Shown: positions 16,623-24,539, numbered from the stretch's first letter. The stretch: DNA of 28,666 bases from DASWKG01 sp036396755 (GCA_036396755.1 DASWKG010000058.1:1-28666); one strand, 5' to 3'. Notes: a model not told the origin generated them from the letters alone. Translations and numbers: made by a program.

Positions 16623-18095
16623 ATGCACAAACGCTACCGGATCGCGTCCGTGATCCTCCCGCTCGCAGCGAGCTTCCTCTCCCCTGCCGCACCGGCCCTC
16701 GCGGCCACCGCGGTGCCCGACCTCTCGATCTCGAAGGTGGCCGACCCCGACCCGGTCGGGGTCGGCCAGACCATCACGTACACGATCACGATCGTGAACC
16801 CCGGGCCCGAGACGGTGACGGGGGTGGAGGGCCTCGACTTCCTGCCCCCCGAGGTCGACTTCGTCTCGGCGATGGACAGCGTGGGGAGCGACTGCTTCCA
16901 CGACGGCCAGTTCGCGCGGTGCCCGATCGGCTCGATGCCGCCCGGAACGATCACGATGACGGTCGTGGGCACCGTGACGCAGCTGCCCTCCGACGGTTCG
17001 CTGAACAACTTCTGCACCGTGTTCCCCGACAACGACCCCGATCCCTCGAACAACCACTTCGAGCTCGAGACGAGCGTGGTCGAGACGGTCCTGGAGATCG
17101 AGAAGACCGACTCCGAGGATCCCGTGGAGCAGGGCGCCGAGCTCACTTACACGATCACGGTGCGCAACGTCGGCACCGAGACGGCCGAGGACGTCCTCGT
17201 GGTCGACATGCTCCCCGACAAGGTCACCTTCGTAGCGGCCGCGGGCTGCAACAGTGACGGTCTCCCGACCGTGGAATGCGAGGCGGGTGACATGCCCCCC
17301 GGCTCCACCGCGTTCTTCCAGGTCGTCGTGACGGTGGCTCCCGACGCGACCGGGACGATCGAGAACATCGTCCAGGCGGCCGGAAGGAACACAAACATCG
17401 CCCAGGCCTCCGAGCCCACCACGATCGGGCCGTGCATACCCGAGGGGGCCCTCACCGACCTCGACATCATGGAGAACAAGCTCGACAAGATGGTCGAGCA
17501 GCAGCAGCGCGGCGGCGGCATGACGAAGGAGAAGGTGAAGCAGAACACGAAGTTCGTGGAGGGCGTCAAGAAGGACATGCTGGGGGAGCACTTCCCCGAC
17601 GTCTTCGGGGCCCCGTTCGACCTCGTCTTCATATTCCTCGAGCAGATCGATACCTCGATGGAACGCGCTCGCCGACTGGCCGACAACCAGTTCCACGACG
17701 TCGCGAAGGACTTCGAGCGTGCCAGGGCGAGGGTCCGCGCCCTTCGGTCAATGCTGGAGGGATCCGGCGCCCCCGAGGGAGTCTTCACCGACCTCGACGT
17801 GATGGAGAACAAGCTCGACAAGATGATCAGGAAACAGGAGCAGGGTGATGGCATGACCAAGGAGAAGGTGAAGCAGAACACGAAGTTCGTTGAGGACGTC
17901 AAGGAGGAGATGCTCGGGGAGCACTTCTCCGACGTCTGTGGGGCCCCATTCGACCTCGTCTTCATATTCCTCGAGCAGATCGATACCGCGATGGAACGCG
18001 CTCGCCGACTGGCCGACAACCAGTTCCACGACGTCGCGAAGGACTTCGAGCGTGCCAGGGCGAGGGTCCGCGCCCTTCGGGGTCTCCTGGAGTGA
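16623..18095 (+). CDS. Secreted DUF11-domain protein with a duplicated C-terminal helical module
   Basis: 490 aa. Signal peptide about 1-28 (ending PALAATA). Two DUF11/CARDB-like beta-sandwich domains follow: about 31-145 (TITYTITIVNPGPETVTGV) and about 155-265 (ELTYTITVRNVGTETAEDV). The C-terminal half is two tandem 111-residue modules (273-383 and 384-490), highly charged and helical, each with MENKLDKM, MTKEKVKQNTKFVE, GAPFDLVFIFLEQID and RARRLADNQFHDVAKDFERAR. I do not recognise this module. The ATG at 16623 has AGGGGG about 7 nt before it; the longer frame from 16224 runs antisense through the neighbouring gene and is rejected. DUF11 domains usually build cell-surface stalks, so an extracellular, perhaps wall-associated role is inferred. 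There is no LPXTG or terminal membrane anchor. Confidence 0.8.
   Translation: MHKRYRIASVILPLAASFLSPAAPALAATAVPDLSISKVADPDPVGVGQTITYTITIVNPGPETVTGVEGLDFLPPEVDFVSAMDSVGSDCFHDGQFARCPIGSMPPGTITMTVVGTVTQLPSDGSLNNFCTVFPDNDPDPSNNHFELETSVVETVLEIEKTDSEDPVEQGAELTYTITVRNVGTETAEDVLVVDMLPDKVTFVAAAGCNSDGLPTVECEAGDMPPGSTAFFQVVVTVAPDATGTIENIVQAAGRNTNIAQASEPTTIGPCIPEGALTDLDIMENKLDKMVEQQQRGGGMTKEKVKQNTKFVEGVKKDMLGEHFPDVFGAPFDLVFIFLEQIDTSMERARRLADNQFHDVAKDFERARARVRALRSMLEGSGAPEGVFTDLDVMENKLDKMIRKQEQGDGMTKEKVKQNTKFVEDVKEEMLGEHFSDVCGAPFDLVFIFLEQIDTAMERARRLADNQFHDVAKDFERARARVRALRGLLE
17439..18095 (+). repeat. Tandem 333-bp duplication inside the DUF11 protein gene
   Basis: Unit 1 is 17439-17771 and unit 2 is 17772-18095 (the last unit ends early at the stop). 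The offset is exactly 333 bp in both halves. From 17616-17747 against 17949-18080, 132 bases differ at one position; the first 177 bases of each unit are clearly more diverged (14 of 59 residues differ). Confidence 0.95.
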
Positions 18096-18183
18096 CCGGC
18101 CAATCTGAGCCGGCGCGGAGAAGACGACGACGCTATCCCGCACGGAGGCCGAGCTTCTCGCGGCGCTCTAGGGACGCCGACGG

Positions 18184-18384
18184 CTACTTCTGGGCGTAGC
18201 GGCGGCGGAAGCGCTCGACGCGGCCGCCGGTGTCGACGAGCTTCTGCTTGCCCGTGTAGAACGGGTGGCAGTTCGAGCAGATCTCGACGTGGATGTCGGC
18301 GGTCGTGGCCCGCGTCGTGAAGGTGTTCCCGCAGGAGCACCGGACGGTCGCCTCGACGTAGTCGGGATGGATGTCGGCTCTCAT
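18184..18384 (-). CDS. rpmE: 50S ribosomal protein L31 (zinc type)
   Basis: 66-aa large-subunit protein. It starts MRADIHPDYVEATVRCSCG and ends KLVDTGGRVERFRRRYAQK; four cysteines or equivalents (CSC near 16-18, CSNC near 36-39) form the zinc site, so it is the zinc-containing form rather than the zinc-free YkgM-like paralogue. An AAGGAG site is 5 nt before the ATG at 18384. It follows rho and the small unknown gene, the usual rho-rpmE order. Downstream, between 18096 and 18183, only a weak 5-bp hairpin (18096-18113) is seen. Confidence 0.97.
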   Translation of the reverse strand: MRADIHPDYVEATVRCSCGNTFTTRATTADIHVEICSNCHPFYTGKQKLVDTGGRVERFRRRYAQK

Positions 18385-18405
18385 GTCTCTCCTTCGTTCT
18401 CCTCC

Positions 18406-18411
18406 AGCATA
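18406..18411 (-). promoter_or_regulatory. -10 box of rpmE
   Basis: TATGCT on the minus strand (18411-18406), with a weak TGACCT -35 about 18 nt further upstream inside the end of the preceding small gene. It would give a short leader with the AAGGAG site. Suggests that rpmE can be expressed apart from rho. Confidence 0.4.
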
Positions 18412-18421
18412 CGCGACCGTG

Positions 18422-18643
18422 TCACGAGTAGGTCAGCCCGAAGTCGTCCATCAGCCCCTCCACGTAGCGGTGGAAGTGGAGGTGGTCGCTCCGGAACTCC
18501 TTCCGCTCGCCGTCCTTCTCGACGGTCACCACGTCGTAGCTGTTGCCGTCGGCCCGCTCCTCGCGCAGGCCCACCGGCTTCCAGCCGTCGTCGATCGCCG
18601 CGATCAGCTCCTCGCGGACCGGATCGTCTCCCCAGCCGGCCAC
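18422..18643 (-). CDS. Small conserved-looking protein of unknown function
   Basis: 73 aa, not recognised. Acidic overall, no membrane segment, no cysteine. The middle reads NSYDVVTVEKDGERKEFRSDHLHFHRYVE, with a His-x-His-x-x-His-like cluster (HLHFH) that might bind metal. It starts with GTG at 18643, 3 nt after the rho stop, and GGGAGG inside the end of rho is 7 nt upstream, so translation is coupled to rho. Codon use and spacing support a real gene. Confidence 0.65.
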   Translation of the reverse strand: MAGWGDDPVREELIAAIDDGWKPVGLREERADGNSYDVVTVEKDGERKEFRSDHLHFHRYVEGLMDDFGLTYS

Positions 18644-18646
18644 GGA

Positions 18647-20272
18647 TCAGCCTCCCACCGGTGCCTTGGAGATCTCCAAGAGGAACTGCTCGTTCGACTT
18701 GGTCGAGCGGATCTTGTCGATGAGCATCTCCAGCGAAGCTCCGCCCTCGAGCGCGTGGAGCACCCGGCGGAGCCGCCAGACGAGCGCGAGCTCCTCGGCC
18801 GGCATCAGCAGCTCTTCCTTGCGGGTGCCGCTGGCCTCGATGTTGATCGCCGGGAAGATCCGCTTCTCGGACAGGGCGCGATCGAGCCGGAGCTCCATGT
18901 TCCCGGTGCCCTTGAACTCCTCGAAGATGACCTCGTCCATGCGGGACCCGGTCTCGACGAGCGCGCTGGCGATGATCGTCAGCGAGCCGCCCTCCTCGAT
19001 GTTCCGCGCCGCGCCGAAGAACCGCTTCGGCGGATAGAGCGCCGTGGAGTCGACGCCACCCGACAGGATCTTCCCCGACGCCGGGGCCGCCAGGTTGTAC
19101 GCCCTGGCGAGCCGCGTCACGGAGTCGAGCAGGATCGCCACGTCCTTGCCCGCCTCGACGAGCCGCTTGGCCCGCTCGAGGACCAGCTCGGTCACCTGGA
19201 TGTGCTGGTCGGCCGGCTTGTCGAAGGTCGAGTACACGACCTCGGCCGCCTCGACCGTGCGCTGCCAGTCGGTGACCTCCTCGGGCCGCTCGTCGACGAG
19301 CAGCACCATGACGTGCGTCTCGGGGCTCGAGTTGATGATGCCGTTGGCGATGCTCTTCAGCACCGTGGTCTTGCCGGCCTTCGGGGGCGACACGACCATC
19401 CCGCGCTGCCCCTTCCCGATGGGGGCGACCAGGTCGATGATCCGCTCGGTCACGGTGGTCGGGCCGTTCTCGAGGCGGAACCGCTCGTGCGGGAACAGCG
19501 GGGTCAGCTTCTCGAAGTTCCGCCGCTGGCGCGCCTCGTCGGGCTCGAGCCCGTTGACCGTGTCGATCCGCAGCAGCGCCGGGTACTTCTCGCTGTCCTT
19601 GGGCTGCCGGATCGCGCCGGTGACCTCGTCACCCTTGCGGAGGGCGAACCTGCGGACCTGCGAGAGCGAGGCGTAGACGTCGTCCTGGCCCGGCAGGTAC
19701 CCGTCGGTGCGCAGGAAGCCGTATCCCTCGGGCAGCACGTCGAGGATGCCGGAGCGAACCGGTGCGTCGGTGAGGTCCTCCTCACGCTCCTCGCGGCGCG
19801 GCCCGCGCTCGAAGTCGTTCCGGTCGCGCTCGCCGCGGTCGCCGCGGTCGCGCCCTCGCCGGCGGCCCCGGTCGCGTCGACCGCCGCCTCCGCCTCCGCG
19901 CCCGTCACGGCCTCCGTCGCGGGGCCCGCCACGCTGCTGGAACCCCTGCTGTCCGCCGTCGCGGCGCGGCCCGGGGTCGGTCCGCCCGTCATCGCGCGGT
20001 CGCCGCTCGGTGTCGCCACCCGCCGGCCGCTGCTCGGGCGCGCCACCCGGCGGCTCGCTCCGCTCCTCGGTCCGCGGCTCGGCCGCCCGCTCGGTGCGCT
20101 CCGGCGCCGCAGCCTTCGCGACTCCGCCGTTGCTGGCCTCGACGATCGCGTCGATGACCTCGGCCTTCTTGAGGCGCTGCACGCCCGAAACCCCGAGGGT
20201 CTGGGCGATCTGCTTCAGCTCCGGCAGGACCTTCCCCTCGAGGGCCGTTCTGTCCGTCGTCCGGGACTCCAT
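18647..20272 (-). CDS. rho: Transcription termination factor Rho
   Basis: Hexameric RNA-dependent ATPase that terminates transcription. 541 aa, longer than the 419 aa E. coli form because of a low-complexity Arg/Gly/Asp-rich insertion at about 50-170, typical of actinobacteria. The N-terminal helical domain (LKQIAQTLGVSGVQRLKKAEV) is followed after the insertion by the RNA-binding cold-shock-like domain (GILDVLPEGYGFLR, about 175-240). The ATPase domain has the P-loop SPPKAGKTT (295-303) and Walker B MVLLVDERPEE. The ATG at 20272 is one base after the tal stop and has GGAAGG upstream; a GTG at 20293 is the alternative. The insertion may help RNA binding or phase behaviour, from the literature on actinobacterial Rho. 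Confidence 0.97.
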   Translation of the reverse strand: MESRTTDRTALEGKVLPELKQIAQTLGVSGVQRLKKAEVIDAIVEASNGGVAKAAAPERTERAAEPRTEERSEPPGGAPEQRPAGGDTERRPRDDGRTDPGPRRDGGQQGFQQRGGPRDGGRDGRGGGGGGRRDRGRRRGRDRGDRGERDRNDFERGPRREEREEDLTDAPVRSGILDVLPEGYGFLRTDGYLPGQDDVYASLSQVRRFALRKGDEVTGAIRQPKDSEKYPALLRIDTVNGLEPDEARQRRNFEKLTPLFPHERFRLENGPTTVTERIIDLVAPIGKGQRGMVVSPPKAGKTTVLKSIANGIINSSPETHVMVLLVDERPEEVTDWQRTVEAAEVVYSTFDKPADQHIQVTELVLERAKRLVEAGKDVAILLDSVTRLARAYNLAAPASGKILSGGVDSTALYPPKRFFGAARNIEEGGSLTIIASALVETGSRMDEVIFEEFKGTGNMELRLDRALSEKRIFPAINIEASGTRKEELLMPAEELALVWRLRRVLHALEGGASLEMLIDKIRSTKSNEQFLLEISKAPVGG

Positions 20273-20273
20273 G

Positions 20274-20939
20274 TCACCTTCCTTCCTGACCAAGCTTCTT
20301 CTTCAGCTCGTTCCAGTCGGCCTGGAAACGCTCCAGGCCGGTGTCGGTCAATGGGTGCTTCACCAGCTTGGTGAAGACGTCGTACGGCAGCGTCGCGATG
20401 TCGGCCCCCGCGAGCGCCGACTCCACGACGTGCATCGGGTGCCGCAGCGACGCCGCGAGCACCTCGGTGTCGTAGCCCTGGCGGTCGTAGATCGCGCAGA
20501 TCTGCCGAAGGGCGTGCATGCCGTCGGCGGCCGCGTCGTCGATGCGTCCGAGGAACGGCGAGACGATGTACGCACCGATCTCGGCGGCCAGGATCGCCTG
20601 CGCCGGCGAGAACACCAGCGTCACGTTGATCCTGATGCCCTCGTCGGTCAGCCTCCGCCCCGCGCTGAGCCCGGCTGCGGTCATCGGGACCTTCACGATC
20701 GCGTTCGGGCCGAGGGAGGCGAGGTAGCGGCCCTCCTCGAGCATCGCGTCGGCTTCGGGCTCGGTGGTCTCGAGCGACACGTCGCCGTCGACCTCGGTCA
20801 GGATCTCCTTCCACACCTGCTCGGGATCGAGACCTTCCTTGAAGATCAGCGAGGGGTTGGTGGTCACGCCCTTCAGGACGCCCCACCTATTAACCTCGCG
20901 GATCTCCTCGATGTTCCCGGTGTCCAGGAAGAGCCTCAT
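20274..20939 (-). CDS. tal: Transaldolase, TalC/MipB type
   Basis: Short-form transaldolase/fructose-6-phosphate aldolase family, 221 aa, a single TIM barrel. The Schiff-base lysine is in AIVKVPMT (Lys83). Other blocks: FLDTGNIEEIRE (4-15), GVTTNPSLIFKEG, NVTLVFSPAQAI and SPFLGRIDD. Transfers a dihydroxyacetone unit between sugar phosphates; sequence alone does not separate transaldolase from F6P aldolase activity. The ATG at 20939 overlaps the upstream kinase stop (ATGA). Together with rpiB elsewhere in the window it serves the non-oxidative pentose phosphate pathway. Confidence 0.9.
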   Translation of the reverse strand: MRLFLDTGNIEEIREVNRWGVLKGVTTNPSLIFKEGLDPEQVWKEILTEVDGDVSLETTEPEADAMLEEGRYLASLGPNAIVKVPMTAAGLSAGRRLTDEGIRINVTLVFSPAQAILAAEIGAYIVSPFLGRIDDAAADGMHALRQICAIYDRQGYDTEVLAASLRHPMHVVESALAGADIATLPYDVFTKLVKHPLTDTGLERFQADWNELKKKLGQEGR

Positions 20940-21898
20940 CCGGTTTTCCCTCCTTCGAGCTCGAGCACGGGTGGTGTCCCGGCGCCGGCGGCAGCCCGCT
21001 CCGTGGCTCGGTCGACGACGAGGTCGATCGCGGAGGACAGCGCCTGGTCCAGGTTGTAGTTCGGGATCACGGGCCAGTCGTGGGATAGCGCCTGGCTCTT
21101 GATGTACTTCTGCACCTTTCGGATCTCCTCGAAACCATCGAGATAGCGGTTGAACGGCCGGGCCGACGAGTCGGACGAGCGCGCGACGAAGTGGTTGCGG
21201 TGCACGACCTCGTCCTCAACGGTGACGACCATCGGGACGATGAGCGCGCGGTCGGCGAACGGGGAGGCCTCGAGGAACCCCGGCACGAGGTGCGCTCCCT
21301 CGATGACGGTGCTCATGCCCTCGACCGCCGATCGCTCGATCAGCCCTCGCACGCCGACGGCGACGGCCGCGGTCTGCTCGCGGAACCCGACGACGGTCTT
21401 GTCGGCGGGGCGGGACGGAGGCTCGCGCAGGACGGCTCCGGCCTCGAACGACGAGGTGTACAGCGTGGGCATCAGCTCGTGAGAGAAGAGGGCGCGCATG
21501 ACCTCGCGGATCGCGTCGGTCGGCACCACGCGCACGATGCCGAGACGCGCGGCCATCTGCGTGGCGATCGTCGACTTCCCGACCCCGGTCGCGCCGCCGA
21601 TGAGGATGACCATCGGCACGTCCAGCTGCTCGACGGTGCGCCAGCGCAGGTAGTTCTTCGCGTAGCGCTCGCCGGCGACGTCGGCGAGCACCTCGACGGC
21701 GATGCCGGAGAGCTCGTCCGAGCTGATGGAGGACCGCGCGCGCTCGAGCAGCGTGTCCTCGATGCGCTCGGCCACCTGGTAGGAGCGGAGCGGCGACAGG
21801 CCGGTGACCATCATGCGGTTGGCCATGAGCCCCTTCGAGTACGGGAAGCCCGGCTCGCGGTCGATGATGATGATGTTGGGGGTCTTGTTCTTCCTCAC
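20936..21898 (-). CDS. pgk2: 2-phosphoglycerate kinase
   Basis: Phosphorylates 2-phosphoglycerate to 2,3-diphosphoglycerate, the first step of cyclic 2,3-DPG synthesis in methanogenic archaea. 320 aa. The N-terminal ATP-cone-like region (IIDREPGFPYSKGLMANRM, about 10-90) is followed by a kinase domain with P-loop GGATGVGKST (101-110), then VPTDAIREVMRALFS and GMSTVIEGAHLVPGFL, all arranged as in archaeal 2PGK. The start is GTG at 21898, overlapping the cDPG synthetase stop (GTGA). The gene partner immediately upstream strongly supports the call; without it the protein could be called only a P-loop kinase. Confidence 0.85.
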   Translation of the reverse strand: MRKNKTPNIIIIDREPGFPYSKGLMANRMMVTGLSPLRSYQVAERIEDTLLERARSSISSDELSGIAVEVLADVAGERYAKNYLRWRTVEQLDVPMVILIGGATGVGKSTIATQMAARLGIVRVVPTDAIREVMRALFSHELMPTLYTSSFEAGAVLREPPSRPADKTVVGFREQTAAVAVGVRGLIERSAVEGMSTVIEGAHLVPGFLEASPFADRALIVPMVVTVEDEVVHRNHFVARSSDSSARPFNRYLDGFEEIRKVQKYIKSQALSHDWPVIPNYNLDQALSSAIDLVVDRATERAAAGAGTPPVLELEGGKTG

Positions 21899-23241
21899 TC
21901 GGTCCTCGTTCTCTCTGCGCCGCGCTCCACCGCGAGCTTCGCGGCGTCGAGCAGCAGATCCCGGGCGTCGCCGTCGCCGTCGATCGTCTCGGGGCGGTTG
22001 TCGGCGAAGACGACCGTGGCACCTCGCTCGCGCGCCCGCTCGGCCGCGACGTCGATCGCCGCCGCCTTCAGCTCCGTCAGGAGCACCTCGAAGGCGGGCG
22101 CCGCGTCGATCTCGGCCGCGAGCCCCGCGCGGTCGGAGAGACGGTGCGTGACCGCGACGACCTCACACCCGTGGTTCGACTCCAGCGCCGAGACCAGGCC
22201 GGGCCCGGCAGCGGAAGAAGCAGTGGTTGCGAAGAGCACCTTTTTCCCCTTGACGTCCTCGAGTGGGGTTGGCACGAAATCGGTCACCACGATGCGCGCG
22301 TCCGGACGGAGCCGGGTTACCTGGGATCTGAGCGCAGCGAGGTTCTCGGGCCCACCATCGGGGCTCCGTCCCATTGTAAAGACCACCAGGTCCGAAAGCA
22401 ACAGGCGGTACGGGCCCAGGTAGCCGCCCAAGTACTCGGGCGGAGCCGACGCGGGGCACACCAGCACCCCGGCATCCCACGGAACGGGCGGCAGCGCCGA
22501 TCCGCTCCCCTCCAAGAGTACCAATCCCGCGCCCGATCCCACCGCGAGCTCCGCCGCCTGCCGCACGTTGGAGACGAAGGGGCGGCCGGCCAGGCCCCCG
22601 CCGCATCGCCGGGCGCCCACCGTCGTCAGCCCGGTGGTGATGGCGTCCTCCAGGTAGTCGCTGGCCGCATGCAGCCCCTCGGCGGCCAGATCGGTCAGGG
22701 TGTCGACCGTCACGGAGCCGGCAGCGGCGACCTGCGGCGCGGGGGGGCCGCCGCGCCCCATCGCCACGATCACGGGCCGCAGGCCGGCCTCGGCAGCGGC
22801 TCGAGCGGCCTCTCCGGCGATCGCGGTCTTCCCCGTTCGCTTGCCGGTGCCGATCACGGCGAGCGCCGGCGCGGCGAGCGGCGGGCCGCTGATCGCGGGC
22901 TCGAGTCGGAAGTCGGAGCCCAGGTAGGGGACGCCGGCCACCAGCGAGACTGCGGCCAGCAGCATCCGCTCGCGGTAGCCCAGCACGGGCTCGTCGGAGA
23001 GGTCGAGGACGGCTTCGGGCGCGTGCTCGCGGATCGCCGCGGTCAGGGCCCCCGCCGGATCGTTCCCCGCCGGGATCACGGGAACCTCCCCGAGGTCGGG
23101 CGGGCCGCCCGCTCGCACCTTCTCGGTGCCCCCGACGAACAGGCACGCGACGACCTCGTGGCCGTCGGCGCGCGCGGAGGCCAGCCCCCATGTGGTCGTG
23201 GGCGGATAGTGCTCGCCGTCGACGAGGGCAAGGACTCTCAC
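21895..23241 (-). CDS. cpgS: Cyclic 2,3-diphosphoglycerate synthetase
   Basis: Closes 2,3-diphosphoglycerate into the cyclic form with ATP. 448 aa, close to the Methanothermus enzyme. The N-terminus MRVLALVDGEHYPPTT is a family signature, with LFVGGTEKVR at about 35-43. The P-loop GTGKRTGKT lies at 131-139. Further blocks include VLLEGSGSALPPV and ITDFVPTPLEDVKGKKV-like VTDFVPTPLEDVKG. The product is a compatible solute and phosphate store that stabilises proteins in hyperthermophilic methanogens; its role in bacteria is not settled. The start is GTG at 23241 with no clear ribosome site. First gene of the cpgS-pgk2-tal-rho series. Confidence 0.85.
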   Translation of the reverse strand: MRVLALVDGEHYPPTTTWGLASARADGHEVVACLFVGGTEKVRAGGPPDLGEVPVIPAGNDPAGALTAAIREHAPEAVLDLSDEPVLGYRERMLLAAVSLVAGVPYLGSDFRLEPAISGPPLAAPALAVIGTGKRTGKTAIAGEAARAAAEAGLRPVIVAMGRGGPPAPQVAAAGSVTVDTLTDLAAEGLHAASDYLEDAITTGLTTVGARRCGGGLAGRPFVSNVRQAAELAVGSGAGLVLLEGSGSALPPVPWDAGVLVCPASAPPEYLGGYLGPYRLLLSDLVVFTMGRSPDGGPENLAALRSQVTRLRPDARIVVTDFVPTPLEDVKGKKVLFATTASSAAGPGLVSALESNHGCEVVAVTHRLSDRAGLAAEIDAAPAFEVLLTELKAAAIDVAAERARERGATVVFADNRPETIDGDGDARDLLLDAAKLAVERGAERTRTE

Positions 23242-23297
23242 GTGGAGGTGCGCGCGCGACGGCGCGAACCGAAGGGAGGGGTGAGCACGGTGTCCCT

Positions 23298-23303
23298 AGT
23301 GTA
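23298..23303 (-). promoter_or_regulatory. -10 box of the cpgS-pgk2-tal-rho operon
   Basis: TACACT on the minus strand (23303-23298), five of six consensus bases, in the 125-nt spacer between cpgS and the divergent marP. It would leave a leader of about 50 nt. No good -35 is seen, which may mean that an activator or alternative sigma factor is needed. Confidence 0.4.
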
Positions 23304-23366
23304 GCGGGAGGAAAGCTCGGTCACCTTCCGGGCTCGGGCGGCCCCGCGTGGCAGGATGAGCGCGCC

Positions 23367-24539
23367 GTGAACCTGCTCGACTGGGCGCTGGTCGCCCTCC
23401 TCGTGCTCTCGCTCGTGACGGGTTTCCGTCGCGGGGCGGTCCTGCAGGTCATCGTCTACAGCGGATTGCTGCTCGGGCTGCTCGCCGGCGCGCTGCTCGC
23501 CCCCCGCACGGCGGGCCTCGTCGACAGCCCGGTCGCGCAGGCCACGGTCGCGCTCGTGACCTTCCTGGCCCTGGCCGCGATCGGCGACGCGATCGGCTGG
23601 GCGGTGGGCACGCGGGTCTGGGCGGTCGCGCGCCGCAGCGGCCTCGGTGTGCTCGACGCCTGGGCGGGGTCCGGGGTTGCGCTCGTCGCGACCTTGCTCG
23701 CCGTGTGGTTCATCTCGTTCAACCTCGTGCAGGGGCCGTTCGCCCCGCTCGCGCAGCAGATCCGCGGCTCGGCGATCGTCCGCGTCCTCGACGACGTGCT
23801 GCCTCGTCCGCCCTCGATCCTGGCCCAGGTCCGGGGCTTCCTCGATCGCTTCGGGTTCCCCGAGGTGTTCGCGGGCCTGCCCCCGGCGCCGGCCGGCCCG
23901 GTCAAGGGACCGACCCGCGGCGAGGTGGGCCGGGCCTTCGACGCGGCCGACCAGAGCACGCTGAAGATCGTGGGGCAGGCCTGCGACCGCATCCAGGAAG
24001 GGAGCGGGTTCATCGTGGCCGACGGCTACGTCGTGACGAACGCCCACGTGGTCGCGGGCGTGTCGGACCCCGAGGTGCAGGAGCAGGGCGGCGGCTCGTT
24101 CCCCGCGACCACGGTCCTGTTCGACTCCGACCTCGACCTCGCGGTCCTGCACGTCGAGGGCACGCTGGAAGGTCCTCTCGACCTCGCGCCCGACGACCTC
24201 GGCCGAGGCGACGACGGCGCCGTGCTCGGCTATCCGGGCGGCGGGCCGCTCACCGTGGGACCGGCGGCCGTCCGGCGGGTGCTGCTCGCCGTCGGCCGTG
24301 ACATCTACGGGAAGCGAACGGTCGAGCGCGAGGTCTACGAGCTGCAGGCGAAGGTCCGCCCCGGCAACTCCGGCGGCCCCTTCGTCACGATCGAGGGCGA
24401 CGTGGCCGGGGTCGTGTTCGCCGCCTCCACCACGCAAGACGACGTCGGCTACGCGCTCACCTCAACCGAAGTGCAACCGAGCATCGAACAAGCGATCGAC
24501 CGAACCGCCGAGACCGACACCGGCCCCTGCGTCGACTAG
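23367..24539 (+). CDS. marP: MarP-like membrane serine protease (CvpA-trypsin)
   Basis: Periplasmic serine protease anchored by an N-terminal CvpA domain. 390 aa: four membrane helices (about 4-20, 26-45, 57-84, 97-120), a linker, and a chymotrypsin-fold domain (about 195-390). The catalytic triad is visible: His227 in TNAHVV, Asp257 in DLDLAVL, Ser335 in PGNSGGP. Cys206 and Cys388 match the positions of the regulatory disulfide of mycobacterial MarP. MarP supports acid and oxidative-stress survival by processing a peptidoglycan hydrolase. The start is GTG at 23367; the frame from 23190 is antisense to cpgS. The stop shares CTAG with that of the convergent toxin gene. Confidence 0.9.
   Translation: MNLLDWALVALLVLSLVTGFRRGAVLQVIVYSGLLLGLLAGALLAPRTAGLVDSPVAQATVALVTFLALAAIGDAIGWAVGTRVWAVARRSGLGVLDAWAGSGVALVATLLAVWFISFNLVQGPFAPLAQQIRGSAIVRVLDDVLPRPPSILAQVRGFLDRFGFPEVFAGLPPAPAGPVKGPTRGEVGRAFDAADQSTLKIVGQACDRIQEGSGFIVADGYVVTNAHVVAGVSDPEVQEQGGGSFPATTVLFDSDLDLAVLHVEGTLEGPLDLAPDDLGRGDDGAVLGYPGGGPLTVGPAAVRRVLLAVGRDIYGKRTVEREVYELQAKVRPGNSGGPFVTIEGDVAGVVFAASTTQDDVGYALTSTEVQPSIEQAIDRTAETDTGPCVD

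Noticed and set aside
19800..20100. Low-complexity CGG/GCC-rich stretch as a tandem repeat or CRISPR-like array
   Set aside because: It encodes the Arg/Gly/Asp-rich insertion of Rho; repeats are degenerate codon runs with no spacer structure. No CRISPR array was seen anywhere.
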